Shown here piece after piece: positions 24,681-33,532 of a stretch of 64,000 bases of DNA. Position 1 is the stretch's first letter; each line of letters starts with the position of its first letter. A program made the translations under genes and the position numbers. This DNA comes from an uncultured Candidatus Saccharibacteria bacterium (GTDB lineage Bacteria > Patescibacteriota > Saccharimonadia > Saccharimonadales > Saccharimonadaceae), in contig CALKQS010000008.1 of NCBI GenBank assembly GCA_937990725.1, positions 86,888-150,887 of the forward strand, written 5' to 3'. Below the pieces are notes generated by a model. That model did no database searches. It was not told the origin of the DNA and saw only the letters and a list, made by a program, of their open reading frames with translations.

Positions 24681-25243
24681 TATTGGCCGATTCCTTTCTT
24701 GAATGTGACACTGTAGGTTGAGGTGTAGGGATAACTACCAGCGTCTTTGTCTTGCAGTGTGATGGATTGGAAGCTGACGCTGGAGAAGATGGCGGAGTCA
24801 TTGAGGCGGTTGCGCAGAGCAATGGCATCGTTGTAGCCTTTGGCACGAATGCTCAGCGTGGTGGGGGTGCCAAAGGTAGTTGGGTCAATATTAAGCTGTT
24901 CGATGATAACGTTGGGCGGAAGGCGATCGGCAATGAGCTTGATGAGGCGGGTGTACGATACTTGTTGGTCGAGGATGGCCTTGGCAGTAGTGAGGTTGGC
25001 CTTGAATTCAGTAGCTTCGCGCTTGACGGTGGCGTACTCAGCAGTTTTGTTGTGGTTGCGCTCTACGGCGGCTTCGTTGCGGCCACGCTCGGTTGCGATG
25101 AAAAAGTACACACCGCCGATTTCAGCCAAAACGACAAATACCAAGACAAAGAGTAGCACGACATAGCGGCGCAGCAAGGTGTTGGTGCGGCTCGCAGCGA
25201 GTTGCTTTTTATACGCTGGTGGCAATAGATTAATCATTTCCAA
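24680..25243 (-). CDS. pilN: PilN-like type IV pilus assembly protein
   Basis: 187 residues. The PilN N-terminus MEMINLLPPAYKKQLAASR carries the conserved INLLP that binds PilM. One membrane helix (YVVLLFVLVFVVLAEIGGVY), a coiled coil, and a ferredoxin-like end (IRAKGYNDAIALRNRLNDS) follow. It overlaps the pilM stop by 10 nt and is coupled to it. Confidence 0.85.
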   Translation of the reverse strand: MEMINLLPPAYKKQLAASRTNTLLRRYVVLLFVLVFVVLAEIGGVYFFIATERGRNEAAVERNHNKTAEYATVKREATEFKANLTTAKAILDQQVSYTRLIKLIADRLPPNVIIEQLNIDPTTFGTPTTLSIRAKGYNDAIALRNRLNDSAIFSSVSFQSITLQDKDAGSYPYTSTYSVTFKKGIGQ

Positions 25244-26292
25244 ATCTCCCCACTACTAAGGCTGGCCAGGCCTGCAACACTGATATACCGTGGCCGAAAC
25301 TGCTTTTGGGGCTGCTGAAGCTTGCCAAAGTCGAGCTTTTGCCATGGATTGACGACGCGCACTGGCATGACGAGGTCGTTGGTGAAGAAGTCACCCATGC
25401 CTGGTACATTGCTACCACCACCGACGATGACGATCTGCTCGATCTTACGCTCATCACCAATCCGGTCGTTGTAATAGCGGATCACCTTGCGGATCTCGGT
25501 GCTGATGCGTTTGAGGCTTGGTTTGAGTGCCTCGGTAATGCCAGCTTGGCGTGGCCCAGGCGAGAGGCCATTGAGCACCTTGAGCTGGTGAGCATTCTCG
25601 AGTGTGATGTTGAGATGCTTCGAGATGTCGATGGTGAAGGTGTTGCCGCCAATTGCCACTCCACCAGTAAGGCGGACGGCGCTTTTATCTAGCACAGCGA
25701 TATCGGTACTCGCTGGGCCAATATCGACGACGAGCGTGAGAAGGTTGCCAGCATCAGCGCTGTCGAGCACGCGCGCAATAGCGTTGATATTAGGTTCAAC
25801 AACCACTGGCACGAGTCCCACTGCCTCGGCTGCTTGCAAACAGGCGTCGACTAGCTGCTTGGGCACAGCTGACATCACAACGTTGAGCTGCTCTTTGGTG
25901 TGCTCGATCACTTCATAATCAACGTAAAGTGAATCGAGCGGCAAGGGGATATACTGATCGACCTCTACCTGGATAGCGCCATCGAGGTGCGCTGCTTCTT
26001 TGGCTGGGATCATGAAGGTGCGCGAGTAGGTGCGACTAGTCGGCACGCCAATCACCACGTGGTCGCTACCGAGGTTGCCAATCAGATGCTCGTTGATGAG
26101 CGAGCTGAGGCGCTCGGCTAGGTAGGAATCATCAGGATTGTCGAGCGACGTCTGGACTTCCTTGGGGTCGAGGTCGAGCGAACCATAGCCCAGTACGAGC
26201 CAGCGCTTGGGGTCGATTGACATGATCTTGATGCCCGTCTGGCTAATATCCAGACCAATAATTGGTTTGTCGCGATAAAATAACTTTGCCAT
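25234..26292 (-). CDS. pilM: PilM-like actin-fold pilus assembly protein
   Basis: 352 residues with actin/FtsA-like ATP-binding motifs: PIIGLDISQTGIKIMSI at the start, LTLVVDIGPASTDIAVLD in the middle and IVIVGGGSNVPGMGDFF near 290. PilM sits on the cytoplasmic side and links the PilN tail to the motor. A TATAAT on the minus strand (26311-26316) lies 18 nt above the ATG and no Shine-Dalgarno is seen, so the leader is about 12 nt. This starts the pilM-N-O unit, separated from pilB-pilC by about 200 nt. Confidence 0.88.
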   Translation of the reverse strand: MAKLFYRDKPIIGLDISQTGIKIMSIDPKRWLVLGYGSLDLDPKEVQTSLDNPDDSYLAERLSSLINEHLIGNLGSDHVVIGVPTSRTYSRTFMIPAKEAAHLDGAIQVEVDQYIPLPLDSLYVDYEVIEHTKEQLNVVMSAVPKQLVDACLQAAEAVGLVPVVVEPNINAIARVLDSADAGNLLTLVVDIGPASTDIAVLDKSAVRLTGGVAIGGNTFTIDISKHLNITLENAHQLKVLNGLSPGPRQAGITEALKPSLKRISTEIRKVIRYYNDRIGDERKIEQIVIVGGGSNVPGMGDFFTNDLVMPVRVVNPWQKLDFGKLQQPQKQFRPRYISVAGLASLSSGEIWK

Positions 26293-26491
26293 GATACGTT
26301 CGTTTCCGTCATTATAGCATAAGCGATATGATAAACGCTAGCGTTTTAAGGAGGATTGTCATGGATCGGTAGACTGTTGTTCGTGGTGTGATAATGGCAA
26401 AAAGACAGGTCGCTGGCCAGTGGCAGATCACGCTATCGGATAAAGAGCTGATGCGTGGTTGAAACGCTGACGGAGAATAGGGAATCCAGCC
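26293..26491. other. Gap between pilC and pilM
   Basis: About 200 bases interrupt an otherwise continuous pilus gene run. The minus strand holds the pilM promoter. On the plus strand a GGAGG (26349-26353) precedes an ATG closed after three codons, and a 22-codon frame opens at 26394. I do not regard either as a gene. It may be a remnant. Confidence 0.35.
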
Positions 26492-27709
26492 TTACTTAAT
26501 CTGATTTGCCATATTCGAGATTGGCAACATCACCGAGGCAGCAATAAGCCCGACCATGCCGCCCATGATGACGATCATGACGGGCTCGATGATAGAGCTG
26601 ATGCCATCGATCGCGACGTCCACTTCCTCTTCATAATAATCTGCCACCTTCACCAGCACGGTGTCGGTTTGGCCGGTCTCTTCGCCAACAGAGAGCATTT
26701 GCGCCACGATGGGTGGAAATAATGGATTTTTTTCGATGATGCTCGAGAGGTTGCGCCCATTCTTGACTTGCTCGGCCGCATCATTGAGAGCATTTTCGTA
26801 GACTTTGTTGCCCACCGCTCGGGCAGTCACGCGGAGGGATTCGAGCACTGCTACCCCCGATCCCATCAACGCCGAAAAGGTGCGGGCAAAGCGGGCAACG
26901 GCGATCTTGGTGATGATATCATTGATCTTGGGTATCTTGAGAATAATGGTGTGGAGCCAGAGTTTGCCTGCTGGTGTCTTGATATAGCGGCGGAAGAAGT
27001 ATACCCCCGCACCGAGCGCAGCGATGATAAAGATCCCATACTGGATGATAAATGCGCTCAGCCCGAGCATAAACTCGGTAATGGCGGGTAGCTTGGCGTC
27101 CGGCCCACCAAGGCCGCGCACAATGCTACCGATTTGCGGAATAACAAAGACCATCAAGCCAAAAAAGGCGGCAATGGTGATAACGATGAGCACGGTGGGG
27201 TATGTCATGGCGCTTTTGATTTTTTTGCGCATACTGGCATTCTTTTCTTGTTGCATGGCCAGACGCTTGAGGATGTCATCCAGGATGCCAGCCGCCTCAC
27301 CCGCGCGCACCATGTTGATAAAAACGGTGTTGAAGGTTTCTGGGTGCTTTTCGAGTGCGTCGGCCAGTGCCATACCGCCCTCGACATCGCGCAGCAGGTC
27401 GCCCGTCACCATTTGGAGGGCTTTGCTGCTGGTGTGGTCGTGCAGTGAGCCCATGGCGCGCAGCAGCGGCACACCAGCCGACACCATAGCGCTAAGTTGA
27501 CGGGTGAACATCACCAAGTCTTCACTCTTGACCTTGTTGCCACCAAAGAGAGCAAAGCTGGTGCGCTTTGGCTTGACTTCCTCAGCACTAATCGGTCGCA
27601 GACCTTGACGGCTCAGGCTGGCTAGGGCACTGGCACGATCGGGGGCGTCGATCGTTCCATTGATGGAGTCGTTTTTGTTCGTGATGGCGATGTAGCGAAA
27701 TTGTGGCAT
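26492..27709 (-). CDS. pilC: PilC/GspF-type inner-membrane platform protein
   Basis: 405 residues in two repeated GspF domains, each with the typical pattern (FTRQLSAMVSAGVPLLRAMG, and FARTFSALMGSGVAVLESL) and strong helices near 170-195, 220-245 and 375-400 (VMIVIMGGMVGLIAASVM). It forms the membrane platform turned by PilB. It starts 2 nt after the pilB stop. Confidence 0.93.
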   Translation of the reverse strand: MPQFRYIAITNKNDSINGTIDAPDRASALASLSRQGLRPISAEEVKPKRTSFALFGGNKVKSEDLVMFTRQLSAMVSAGVPLLRAMGSLHDHTSSKALQMVTGDLLRDVEGGMALADALEKHPETFNTVFINMVRAGEAAGILDDILKRLAMQQEKNASMRKKIKSAMTYPTVLIVITIAAFFGLMVFVIPQIGSIVRGLGGPDAKLPAITEFMLGLSAFIIQYGIFIIAALGAGVYFFRRYIKTPAGKLWLHTIILKIPKINDIITKIAVARFARTFSALMGSGVAVLESLRVTARAVGNKVYENALNDAAEQVKNGRNLSSIIEKNPLFPPIVAQMLSVGEETGQTDTVLVKVADYYEEEVDVAIDGISSIIEPVMIVIMGGMVGLIAASVMLPISNMANQIK

Positions 27710-27710
27710 G

Positions 27711-29492
27711 TTATTCCTTTGTGACGCGGAGCACTTCTTCTACAGTAGTGTTGCCGCGGATTGCTTTTATTAATCCATCGGTGAGCATGGTGATCATCCC
27801 TTCGGCGACGGCTTGGTCTTGGATTTCGTTGCTGGTATTGCCGCCAATGATCATTTTCTGGATTTCGCGCGAAGTGCCGAGAACTTCGTAGATACCCACC
27901 CGGCCTTTGAAGCCGGTGTGATTGCACTCATCGCAGCCATTTGGGTTTGGCCGCCAGAGGGCAGCGATGGTGGTGTCCGTCGTGCCCCAGGGTGTCTCAC
28001 CACCGACCTTTTGGACAATGGCTTGAGCCTCGAGCTGATGAATGTAATAGAAATTTTGGCCTGGTGCAAGGTGAAAGAGGCGGACGATTTCTGCGACTTC
28101 TGTTTGGTTGGGTACGTAACTCTGTCGGCAATTCATACAGAGGCGGCGCACCAGGCGCTGGCCCACTACAGCCTTAACGGTACTAGCGATGAGGAAGGGC
28201 TCGATCCCCATATCCAGCAGGCGTGGCAAGCAGGTAGCGGCGTTGTTGGTGTGGAGCGTACTAAATACCAAGTGGCCGGTTAGGGCAGCCTGCACACCAA
28301 GGTTGGCCGTCTCGCCGTCGCGGATCTCACCCACCATAATAATATTTGGGTCTTGGCGCAGCAGAGCACGCAGACCGCTGGCAAAGGTCATACCGGCTTT
28401 GCTATTGGTTTGGGTTTGGTTGACGCCGGGGATCTTATATTCCACCGGATCTTCAATGGTTGAGATATTGACCTCAGGTGTATTAAGCATCGACAGGACG
28501 GAGAAGAGCGAGGTAGACTTGCCACTCCCGGTCGGGCCCGTCACGAGGATCATCCCGTTTGGTTCGGTCAGTGCTTGGTTAATAACAGCCAGCGAATGAC
28601 CCCAGTAGCCGAGCTGCTCGAGCGTTACTGCTTGGTTGGATTCGTCAAGGATACGCATCACTACCTTCTCGCCATCAGCGATGGGCAGTGTGCTAACGCG
28701 CAGGGCATATTGCTTGCCTGCGACTTTGATCTTAAAGCGACCGTCTTGTGGTACGCGGCGTTCATCTATCTTGAGGTTGGAGAGGATTTTAATGCGGCTT
28801 ACGAGCGCGCCAAGCACATTCTTGGGTAGGCGGTTTACTTCTTTAAGGACGCCATCAATCCGGTAGCGCACCTGCACGAATTGCTCGCGAGGCTCGATGT
28901 GGATATCGCTGGCATTGCTGCGGATGGCATACTCTAGTAACAGATTAACCGTCTGGGCGATTGGTGAGTCTTCTGCTACCTCTGCTTCGGTCACCTTTTG
29001 GTTAGAGCCATCATCCTCGCGCTGGATATCGATCACTTCCTTGAGCTCCTGCGTCACATCGCCGCGGTACCCCTCAAGGCATTCCAAGATATTGCTGCGC
29101 GGTGCAATGTAGACACGGGTGTTGGTGCCAATTTCCTTCTCGATAAAGTTAACGGCTTGCACATCGTCTGGGTCGTCCATTGCGAGGTGGATGAGTCCAT
29201 TGGGGTCGATCTTGAAGATGACAGCATTATACTGGCGGGCGATTCGCTCAGGGATGCGCATGAGGATATCGGAGGGGATATCACGCGGATCGGGCTCGAT
29301 GTAAGGGATGTCAGCGTAGGTAGCGTAGAGCTTGGTGAGAGCACGTTCGTCGATGAGGTTATTTTGCAAGACAATATCTTGCAGCCGCAAATTAGACGAC
29401 GCAGCCTCACTCACTAGTGGTTGGAGCTGCTGGCTGGTTGCAGCGCCACTGCGCTCGAGAAGTTTGACGATAGTAGAATCCGATATATGCAT
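27711..29492 (-). CDS. pilB: PilB-type pilus extension ATPase
   Basis: 593 residues. An N-terminal GspE_N-like domain is followed by the motor: Walker A TGPTGSGKSTSLFSVL, Asp box IEDPVEYKIPG, His box and Walker B (IIMVGEIRDGETANLG, then TGHLVFSTLHTNNA), and a tetracysteine zinc knuckle (CMNCRQSY and CDECNHTGFKGR). The knuckle is typical of extension ATPases (GspE/PilB), not the retraction ATPase PilT. No PilT is in this window. A TACAAT lies 14 nt above the ATG on the minus strand. Confidence 0.95.
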   Translation of the reverse strand: MHISDSTIVKLLERSGAATSQQLQPLVSEAASSNLRLQDIVLQNNLIDERALTKLYATYADIPYIEPDPRDIPSDILMRIPERIARQYNAVIFKIDPNGLIHLAMDDPDDVQAVNFIEKEIGTNTRVYIAPRSNILECLEGYRGDVTQELKEVIDIQREDDGSNQKVTEAEVAEDSPIAQTVNLLLEYAIRSNASDIHIEPREQFVQVRYRIDGVLKEVNRLPKNVLGALVSRIKILSNLKIDERRVPQDGRFKIKVAGKQYALRVSTLPIADGEKVVMRILDESNQAVTLEQLGYWGHSLAVINQALTEPNGMILVTGPTGSGKSTSLFSVLSMLNTPEVNISTIEDPVEYKIPGVNQTQTNSKAGMTFASGLRALLRQDPNIIMVGEIRDGETANLGVQAALTGHLVFSTLHTNNAATCLPRLLDMGIEPFLIASTVKAVVGQRLVRRLCMNCRQSYVPNQTEVAEIVRLFHLAPGQNFYYIHQLEAQAIVQKVGGETPWGTTDTTIAALWRPNPNGCDECNHTGFKGRVGIYEVLGTSREIQKMIIGGNTSNEIQDQAVAEGMITMLTDGLIKAIRGNTTVEEVLRVTKE

Positions 29493-29577
29493 AGTACTTA
29501 CGCTTAATTGTAGCTCATTATGCTTATGCTGGCTAGAGGATAGCGCAATATTCGTGTTAGCAGAGGTGAGGCTGTGC

Positions 29578-29583
29578 TATACT
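29578..29583 (+). promoter_or_regulatory. -10 box of tsaE
   Basis: TATACT lies 9 nt before the ATG at 29593, giving a leader of at most about 3 nt. It supports this start over the long frame from 29332. Confidence 0.55.
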
Positions 29584-29592
29584 AGAGCCAGT

Positions 29593-30051
29593 ATGCGTGT
29601 TATCTGTCAATCACTTGCTGATACGGTGCAGCTTGGCCAGCGCCTTGGCCAGGCGTTACGCGGTGGTGAGGTGATTGTGCTAGTAGGGGATATTGGCGCA
29701 GGCAAGACGACGCTCGTCAAGGGGGTTGCGCGTGGCCTCGCCATTACCGATGATGTCCAGAGCCCAACTTTTACGATTAGTCGGCTGTATCATGGGCGCG
29801 ATGATATCCAGCTTGCGCATTATGATTTTTATCGTTTGGGCGATGCAGGGGTGATGCAGCTTGAGCTGGCAGAGGCGATTGCTGAGCCTCGCACAGTGAC
29901 CATCATCGAGTGGGCTCAGGCTGTAGTGGATGTCGTCCCGCTCGATCACCTAACGATCACCATTACTGCACAGAGCGAGACAGTCCGCCAGCTGGATATT
30001 GAGGCTGGTGGTACCGTGTCGACCCAGCTTCTCCAGGAGGTGTCGGCGTGA
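29593..30051 (+). CDS. tsaE: tRNA threonylcarbamoyladenosine protein TsaE
   Basis: 152 residues from 29593. Walker A is VLVGDIGAGKTTLVKGVARG, followed by VQSPTFTISRLYHG and HYDFYRLGD, all hallmarks of TsaE. It is the ATPase partner of the TsaB-TsaD complex that makes t6A at position 37 of ANN-decoding tRNAs. The much longer open frame upstream (from 29332) is antisense to pilB and lacks family similarity. The stop overlaps the tsaB start by 4 nt (GTGA). Confidence 0.92.
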   Translation: MRVICQSLADTVQLGQRLGQALRGGEVIVLVGDIGAGKTTLVKGVARGLAITDDVQSPTFTISRLYHGRDDIQLAHYDFYRLGDAGVMQLELAEAIAEPRTVTIIEWAQAVVDVVPLDHLTITITAQSETVRQLDIEAGGTVSTQLLQEVSA

Positions 30052-30437
30052 TTATTTTGTGGAATAGCGCGGGGATGGTCGTGGAGCTAACATTGGTAGA
30101 TGACACTGGTACTCAGACGAGTTATGAGTGGCCAGCTGGCCGCACTCTGGCGCGTGATATGCTGGCTTATCTGCGTGATCGCTTGGCCGAGCATGGCAAG
30201 ACACTGGCGGATGTCACTGGCATTGGGGTGTTGCCCGGGCCAGGGAGCTTTACGGGGCTGCGGATTGGCCTAACGGTGCTTAATACACTTGCGCACGAGC
30301 AGCATATCCCGATCGTTGGCGCGGTGAGTGATGATTGGCGCGCTACCTGCCTTAAGCGGCTAGCACATGGTGAGGATGATAACATTGTCTTACCTCAGTA
30401 CGGTGCAGCTGCACACATCACCCAACCAAAGAAATAG
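30048..30437 (+). CDS. tsaB: TsaB-like protein, short form
   Basis: 129 residues from GTG 30048. The TsaB/Kae1-like N-terminal lobe is present: IILWNSAGMVVELTLVD in place of the usual LAIDTS strand, then GVLPGPGSFTGLRIGLTV, the most conserved TsaB motif. The second lobe, about 100 residues in typical TsaB, is missing. A normal stop follows and no later frame continues it. The N-terminal lobe carries the TsaD and TsaE contact surface, so a minimal TsaB is plausible. The gene is coupled to tsaE. Confidence 0.8.
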   Translation: MIILWNSAGMVVELTLVDDTGTQTSYEWPAGRTLARDMLAYLRDRLAEHGKTLADVTGIGVLPGPGSFTGLRIGLTVLNTLAHEQHIPIVGAVSDDWRATCLKRLAHGEDDNIVLPQYGAAAHITQPKK

Positions 30438-30631
30438 CTGATGTGAAGCATAAGGGTAATAAATCGTTACCTCTGTAAATAGATAGACCGCTATATTGCC
30501 AGTTGCGCAAATTGGCCAAAACGCGATACAATATACTAGTCTGTAGATAGTTTTAATGTTTGATAATACCGGTGTGGGCTGACGTAAGTCTGATGTAATA
30601 AGAACAACACATATCCGGAGAAAGGAATACC

Positions 30632-32119
30632 ATGATAGAAGTACTCTTCGCGGCGGTTGGCGTGGCGCTTGGTTTTGGTGGCAAGTACGCCTACGATCGT
30701 CAGCAAACTACCAATGGTCAGCGGGCAATCGACAAAGAATTGGCTCAGGCCAAACAGCAGGCGGGTGATATCGTCCTCAAGGCGAAGGATGAGGCACTGC
30801 GGATCGAGAATGAGCGCCGCCGCGCGATGCAAAAGACGGAGAATCGTTTGCTCGAGCGCGAGGCAAGCCTCGATCGCAAACTCGACGAGCTTGATCGCCG
30901 CAGTGAGAAGCTCCGCAAGAGTGAAACAGAGGTCGACGAGCTGAAGAATGAGATCCGTGAGATTCGGGGCCGGCAGCAGGCTAAGCTCGAGAAAATCGCT
31001 GGTCTCACCAAGCAAGATGCCGCCAGCAAGCTGATGCACATGACCGAGCGCGACATTCGCCAAGACCTGACTGGTTTGGTTGATAAATTACAGCGCGAAG
31101 CAATGGACGATGCCGAGGAGAAGGCTCAGATGATCCTCGTGACAGCGATGGAGCGTATGAGCAGCGAAGTGACGGCCGAGCGCACAGTCACTGCTATTAA
31201 GTTGCCCGACGACGATATGAAAGGTCGCATCATTGGTAAAGAAGGGCGCAATATCCAAGCTCTGCAGCGAGCTACCGGTGTTGATATCTTGGTGGATGAC
31301 ACGCCAGGGATGATCGTCCTCAGTAGCTTTGATCCAGTGCGGCGCCAAGTGGCACGCCTGAGTCTTGAGATGTTAATGAAGGACGGGCGGATCCACCCTG
31401 GTCGCATCGAGGAGGTCGTGGCCAAGGCAAACAAGCAGATTGACAAAGAAGTCGTGCGCGCTGGTGAAGATGCGGCGCGTGAGATCGGGGTGGCTGGTAT
31501 TCCAAAGGAGCTGCTCCACCTTGTGGGTGAGCTGAAGTTTCGAACGAGCTATGGCCAAAACGTCTTGAAGCACAGTACCGAGATGGCGCAGATTGCGGGG
31601 TTGATTGCAGCAGAGATTGGGGCAGATGTACGCACCGTCAAGATCGCCACGCTGCTCCACGACATGGGTAAGGCAGTGACGCACAAGATGGAAGGCAAGC
31701 ACCACCACATTGGCGCAGAGCTAGCACGCAAGGCGGGCTTGAGCGAGGCAATTTGCCACGCCATTGAAGCTCATCACGATGATATTGAAGCCACAACACC
31801 TGAGGCAATTGTTGTGCGAGTATGCGATGCAGCCAGTGCTGCTCGGCCTGGCGCACGCAACATGAGCGCCGAGAACTTCGTCGAGCGAATGCGCGACCTC
31901 GAGAATGTTGCGACTAGCTTCCGCGGTATCGACAAAGCCTACGCAATTAGTGCTGGCCGCGAAGTACGTGTCATTGTTCGGCCAGAAGTAGTGGATGATC
32001 TGAGTGCCATCAAACTCGCGCGAGATATTGCTACCAAGATTGAGAGTACTATGCAATACCCCGGTACAATCAAGGTCAACGTGATCCGCGAGACACGGGC
32101 GATCGAATTCGCCAAATAG
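30632..32119 (+). CDS. rny: Ribonuclease Y
   Basis: 495 residues. An N-terminal membrane anchor (VLFAAVGVALGFGGKYAYD) precedes a long coiled coil (about 30-135, very rich in Glu, Arg and Lys), a KH domain (MKGRIIGKEGRNIQALQ) and an HD domain (TLLHDMGKAVTHKMEGKHHH). RNase Y is the membrane-bound endonuclease that starts mRNA turnover in many Gram-positive-type bacteria. The ATG follows GGAGAAAGG about 7 nt upstream, so this is a leadered gene. A strong terminator follows. Confidence 0.96.
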   Translation: MIEVLFAAVGVALGFGGKYAYDRQQTTNGQRAIDKELAQAKQQAGDIVLKAKDEALRIENERRRAMQKTENRLLEREASLDRKLDELDRRSEKLRKSETEVDELKNEIREIRGRQQAKLEKIAGLTKQDAASKLMHMTERDIRQDLTGLVDKLQREAMDDAEEKAQMILVTAMERMSSEVTAERTVTAIKLPDDDMKGRIIGKEGRNIQALQRATGVDILVDDTPGMIVLSSFDPVRRQVARLSLEMLMKDGRIHPGRIEEVVAKANKQIDKEVVRAGEDAAREIGVAGIPKELLHLVGELKFRTSYGQNVLKHSTEMAQIAGLIAAEIGADVRTVKIATLLHDMGKAVTHKMEGKHHHIGAELARKAGLSEAICHAIEAHHDDIEATTPEAIVVRVCDAASAARPGARNMSAENFVERMRDLENVATSFRGIDKAYAISAGREVRVIVRPEVVDDLSAIKLARDIATKIESTMQYPGTIKVNVIRETRAIEFAK

Positions 32120-32149
32120 GGGTGTATCTATCTATCTCCTGCAAACGAT

Positions 32150-32180
32150 AAACCGGTCAAGCAAATTGGCCGGTTTTTGT
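32150..32180 (+). terminator. Rho-independent terminator of rny
   Basis: AAACCGGTCAA, loop GCAAA and TTGGCCGGTTT form an 11-bp stem with one G-T pair, followed by a T-rich tail. Confidence 0.85.
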
Positions 32181-32544
32181 TTTGTAGATGTATCATATGA
32201 GATAAGAATGCCTAGATGCCCGAGCGAGTAATAAACCCTTGTTTGCAGTATGAGCCTTTCTCATCTAAAGAGACAATGTATTTCAGTATCCAAGCTCTGC
32301 TATAAACGTAGTAGACGCTTTTATGTGTTCCTAGTGTAAAAGGTAGGAGTATAAGTAGATGCAAATAAAATGAGAATCTTCGATGTAAGTCCAACACTAC
32401 AGAGGGCTGATATGAACAAAGAACTACTTTTTACAGGAGAGATGAAGCGAGTAGGAGGTAACGCCAAGCGGTTACGACAGAGAAGTGGAGAATGCACTTT
32501 TTGAAACAAGAATAATTTCGTCACGCGCAAAACACAAAGCTAGC
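32181..32544. other. Intergenic region between rny and the sortase gene
   Basis: About 360 bases of mixed composition between convergent genes. The open frames seen here are short and lack ribosome binding or leaderless promoter signals. No RNA fold was recognised by eye. Confidence 0.4.
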
Positions 32545-33183
32545 TTACGATGCAGCCTCACCCTGCTTCTCGGCAACAATAACGACTCGGCCAGTCTTGG
32601 CACCGCCTAAGTCGCAGCTGTAGAGCGTCAGGCGGGCGTCTTCTGTTGGGGCTTCGATCTCAACGCTGGTTGGTTTGACGTCAAATTTCTTGGTGATTTT
32701 GTAGTTGTAGCGTTTGCCTTGGTAGTCGGCGAGAATTTGGTCACCTAGGGCAAGCTTGTCGATATGAAAGAATGGTGATTTTTCTACTGTGCCGCCAGGC
32801 GTTGGCTGGATACTAAAGCGATGGGCTGCCACGACGAAGTTGCCGCCCTTCTCAGGGTTGCCGTGGTCTGGGTAGCGCCACCACGCACCACGGTCGAGGG
32901 CGAGTTTGCCATTAGTACCGTACGGAATATTAACGCCGATCTTGGGGATGATAATACGATTGTCTTTGGCTTCAGGCTTGGCAAGTGTCGCTACAGTAAT
33001 TGGCTTCGTAAAGTGCGGTGCAATGATTGGTGATGTAGTGAGCAGGAGTAGATACCCTCCCATTAACAAAAAGAGGACTGCGACAGTACCGAATATCCAG
33101 TTTGGTATCGAAATACGTGGCAAGCGCATACGCGAACGACGCGGCGCGGATGGCTGCCGCTTTGCTTTATTCATTGCTAGCAT
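32545..33183 (-). CDS. Sortase family transpeptidase
   Basis: 212 residues. A basic N-terminus (PRRSRMRLPR) and one membrane helix (IFGTVAVLFLLMGGYLLLL) precede a sortase barrel. The catalytic His is in FVVAAHRFSIQP, the Cys in TLYSCDLGG, and the Arg in GRVVIVAE seven residues on. Sortases cut LPxTG-like signals and join surface proteins to the wall. The class cannot be fixed by eye; a class E-like enzyme using LAxTG is an attractive guess because a LADTG protein lies at 41172. AGGAG precedes the ATG, with a TATAAT further upstream, so the mRNA has a leader. Confidence 0.87.
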   Translation of the reverse strand: MLAMNKAKRQPSAPRRSRMRLPRISIPNWIFGTVAVLFLLMGGYLLLLTTSPIIAPHFTKPITVATLAKPEAKDNRIIIPKIGVNIPYGTNGKLALDRGAWWRYPDHGNPEKGGNFVVAAHRFSIQPTPGGTVEKSPFFHIDKLALGDQILADYQGKRYNYKITKKFDVKPTSVEIEAPTEDARLTLYSCDLGGAKTGRVVIVAEKQGEAAS

Positions 33184-33470
33184 AATAACTCCTCATCTCT
33201 GTCTATTATACGGCACGAGCAGCAGCACGCCAATAGCATGACCGTCATAGTATTGATAGACGAGCTCTATTAGGTAACTTTGCTCTAGAGTAGAGTCGAT
33301 AGAAAACTCTTGCATTTCATCTACAGTTTTATTCGATAGAGTGTATAGATCAATCACTAATCTAACTCTGGTGTTGATAGTTAAATAATGGTATCCCTTA
33401 TAGCGATATCAAAAAATAACTTGCAAGCAGAGAAGTCAACATTGAAAGGGTTAGTGTGGAGGCGTGGTCT
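33184..33470. other. Intergenic region between the sortase gene and enolase
   Basis: About 290 AT-rich bases. The sortase promoter (minus-strand TATAAT at 33205-33210) and the Shine-Dalgarno are at the left end, and the enolase terminator is at the right. Nothing else is convincing. Confidence 0.45.
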
Positions 33471-33503
33471 AAAAGCCACCCACTCAAAGTAAGAGTGAGT
33501 GGC
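33471..33503 (-). terminator. Terminator of enolase gene
   Basis: On the minus strand, GCCACTCACTC and GAGTGGGTGGC form an 11-bp stem with one G-T pair and a 7-nt loop, followed by TTTT. It lies 30 nt after the enolase stop. Confidence 0.8.
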
Positions 33504-33532
33504 ATAGTAGTGCCGTGTGGCGAGGTAGGCTA

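Noticed and set aside
29332..29592. Upstream extension of tsaE to 29332
   Set aside because: It is antisense to pilB, and the -10 box at 29578 with the TsaE N-terminus at 29593 sets a later start.
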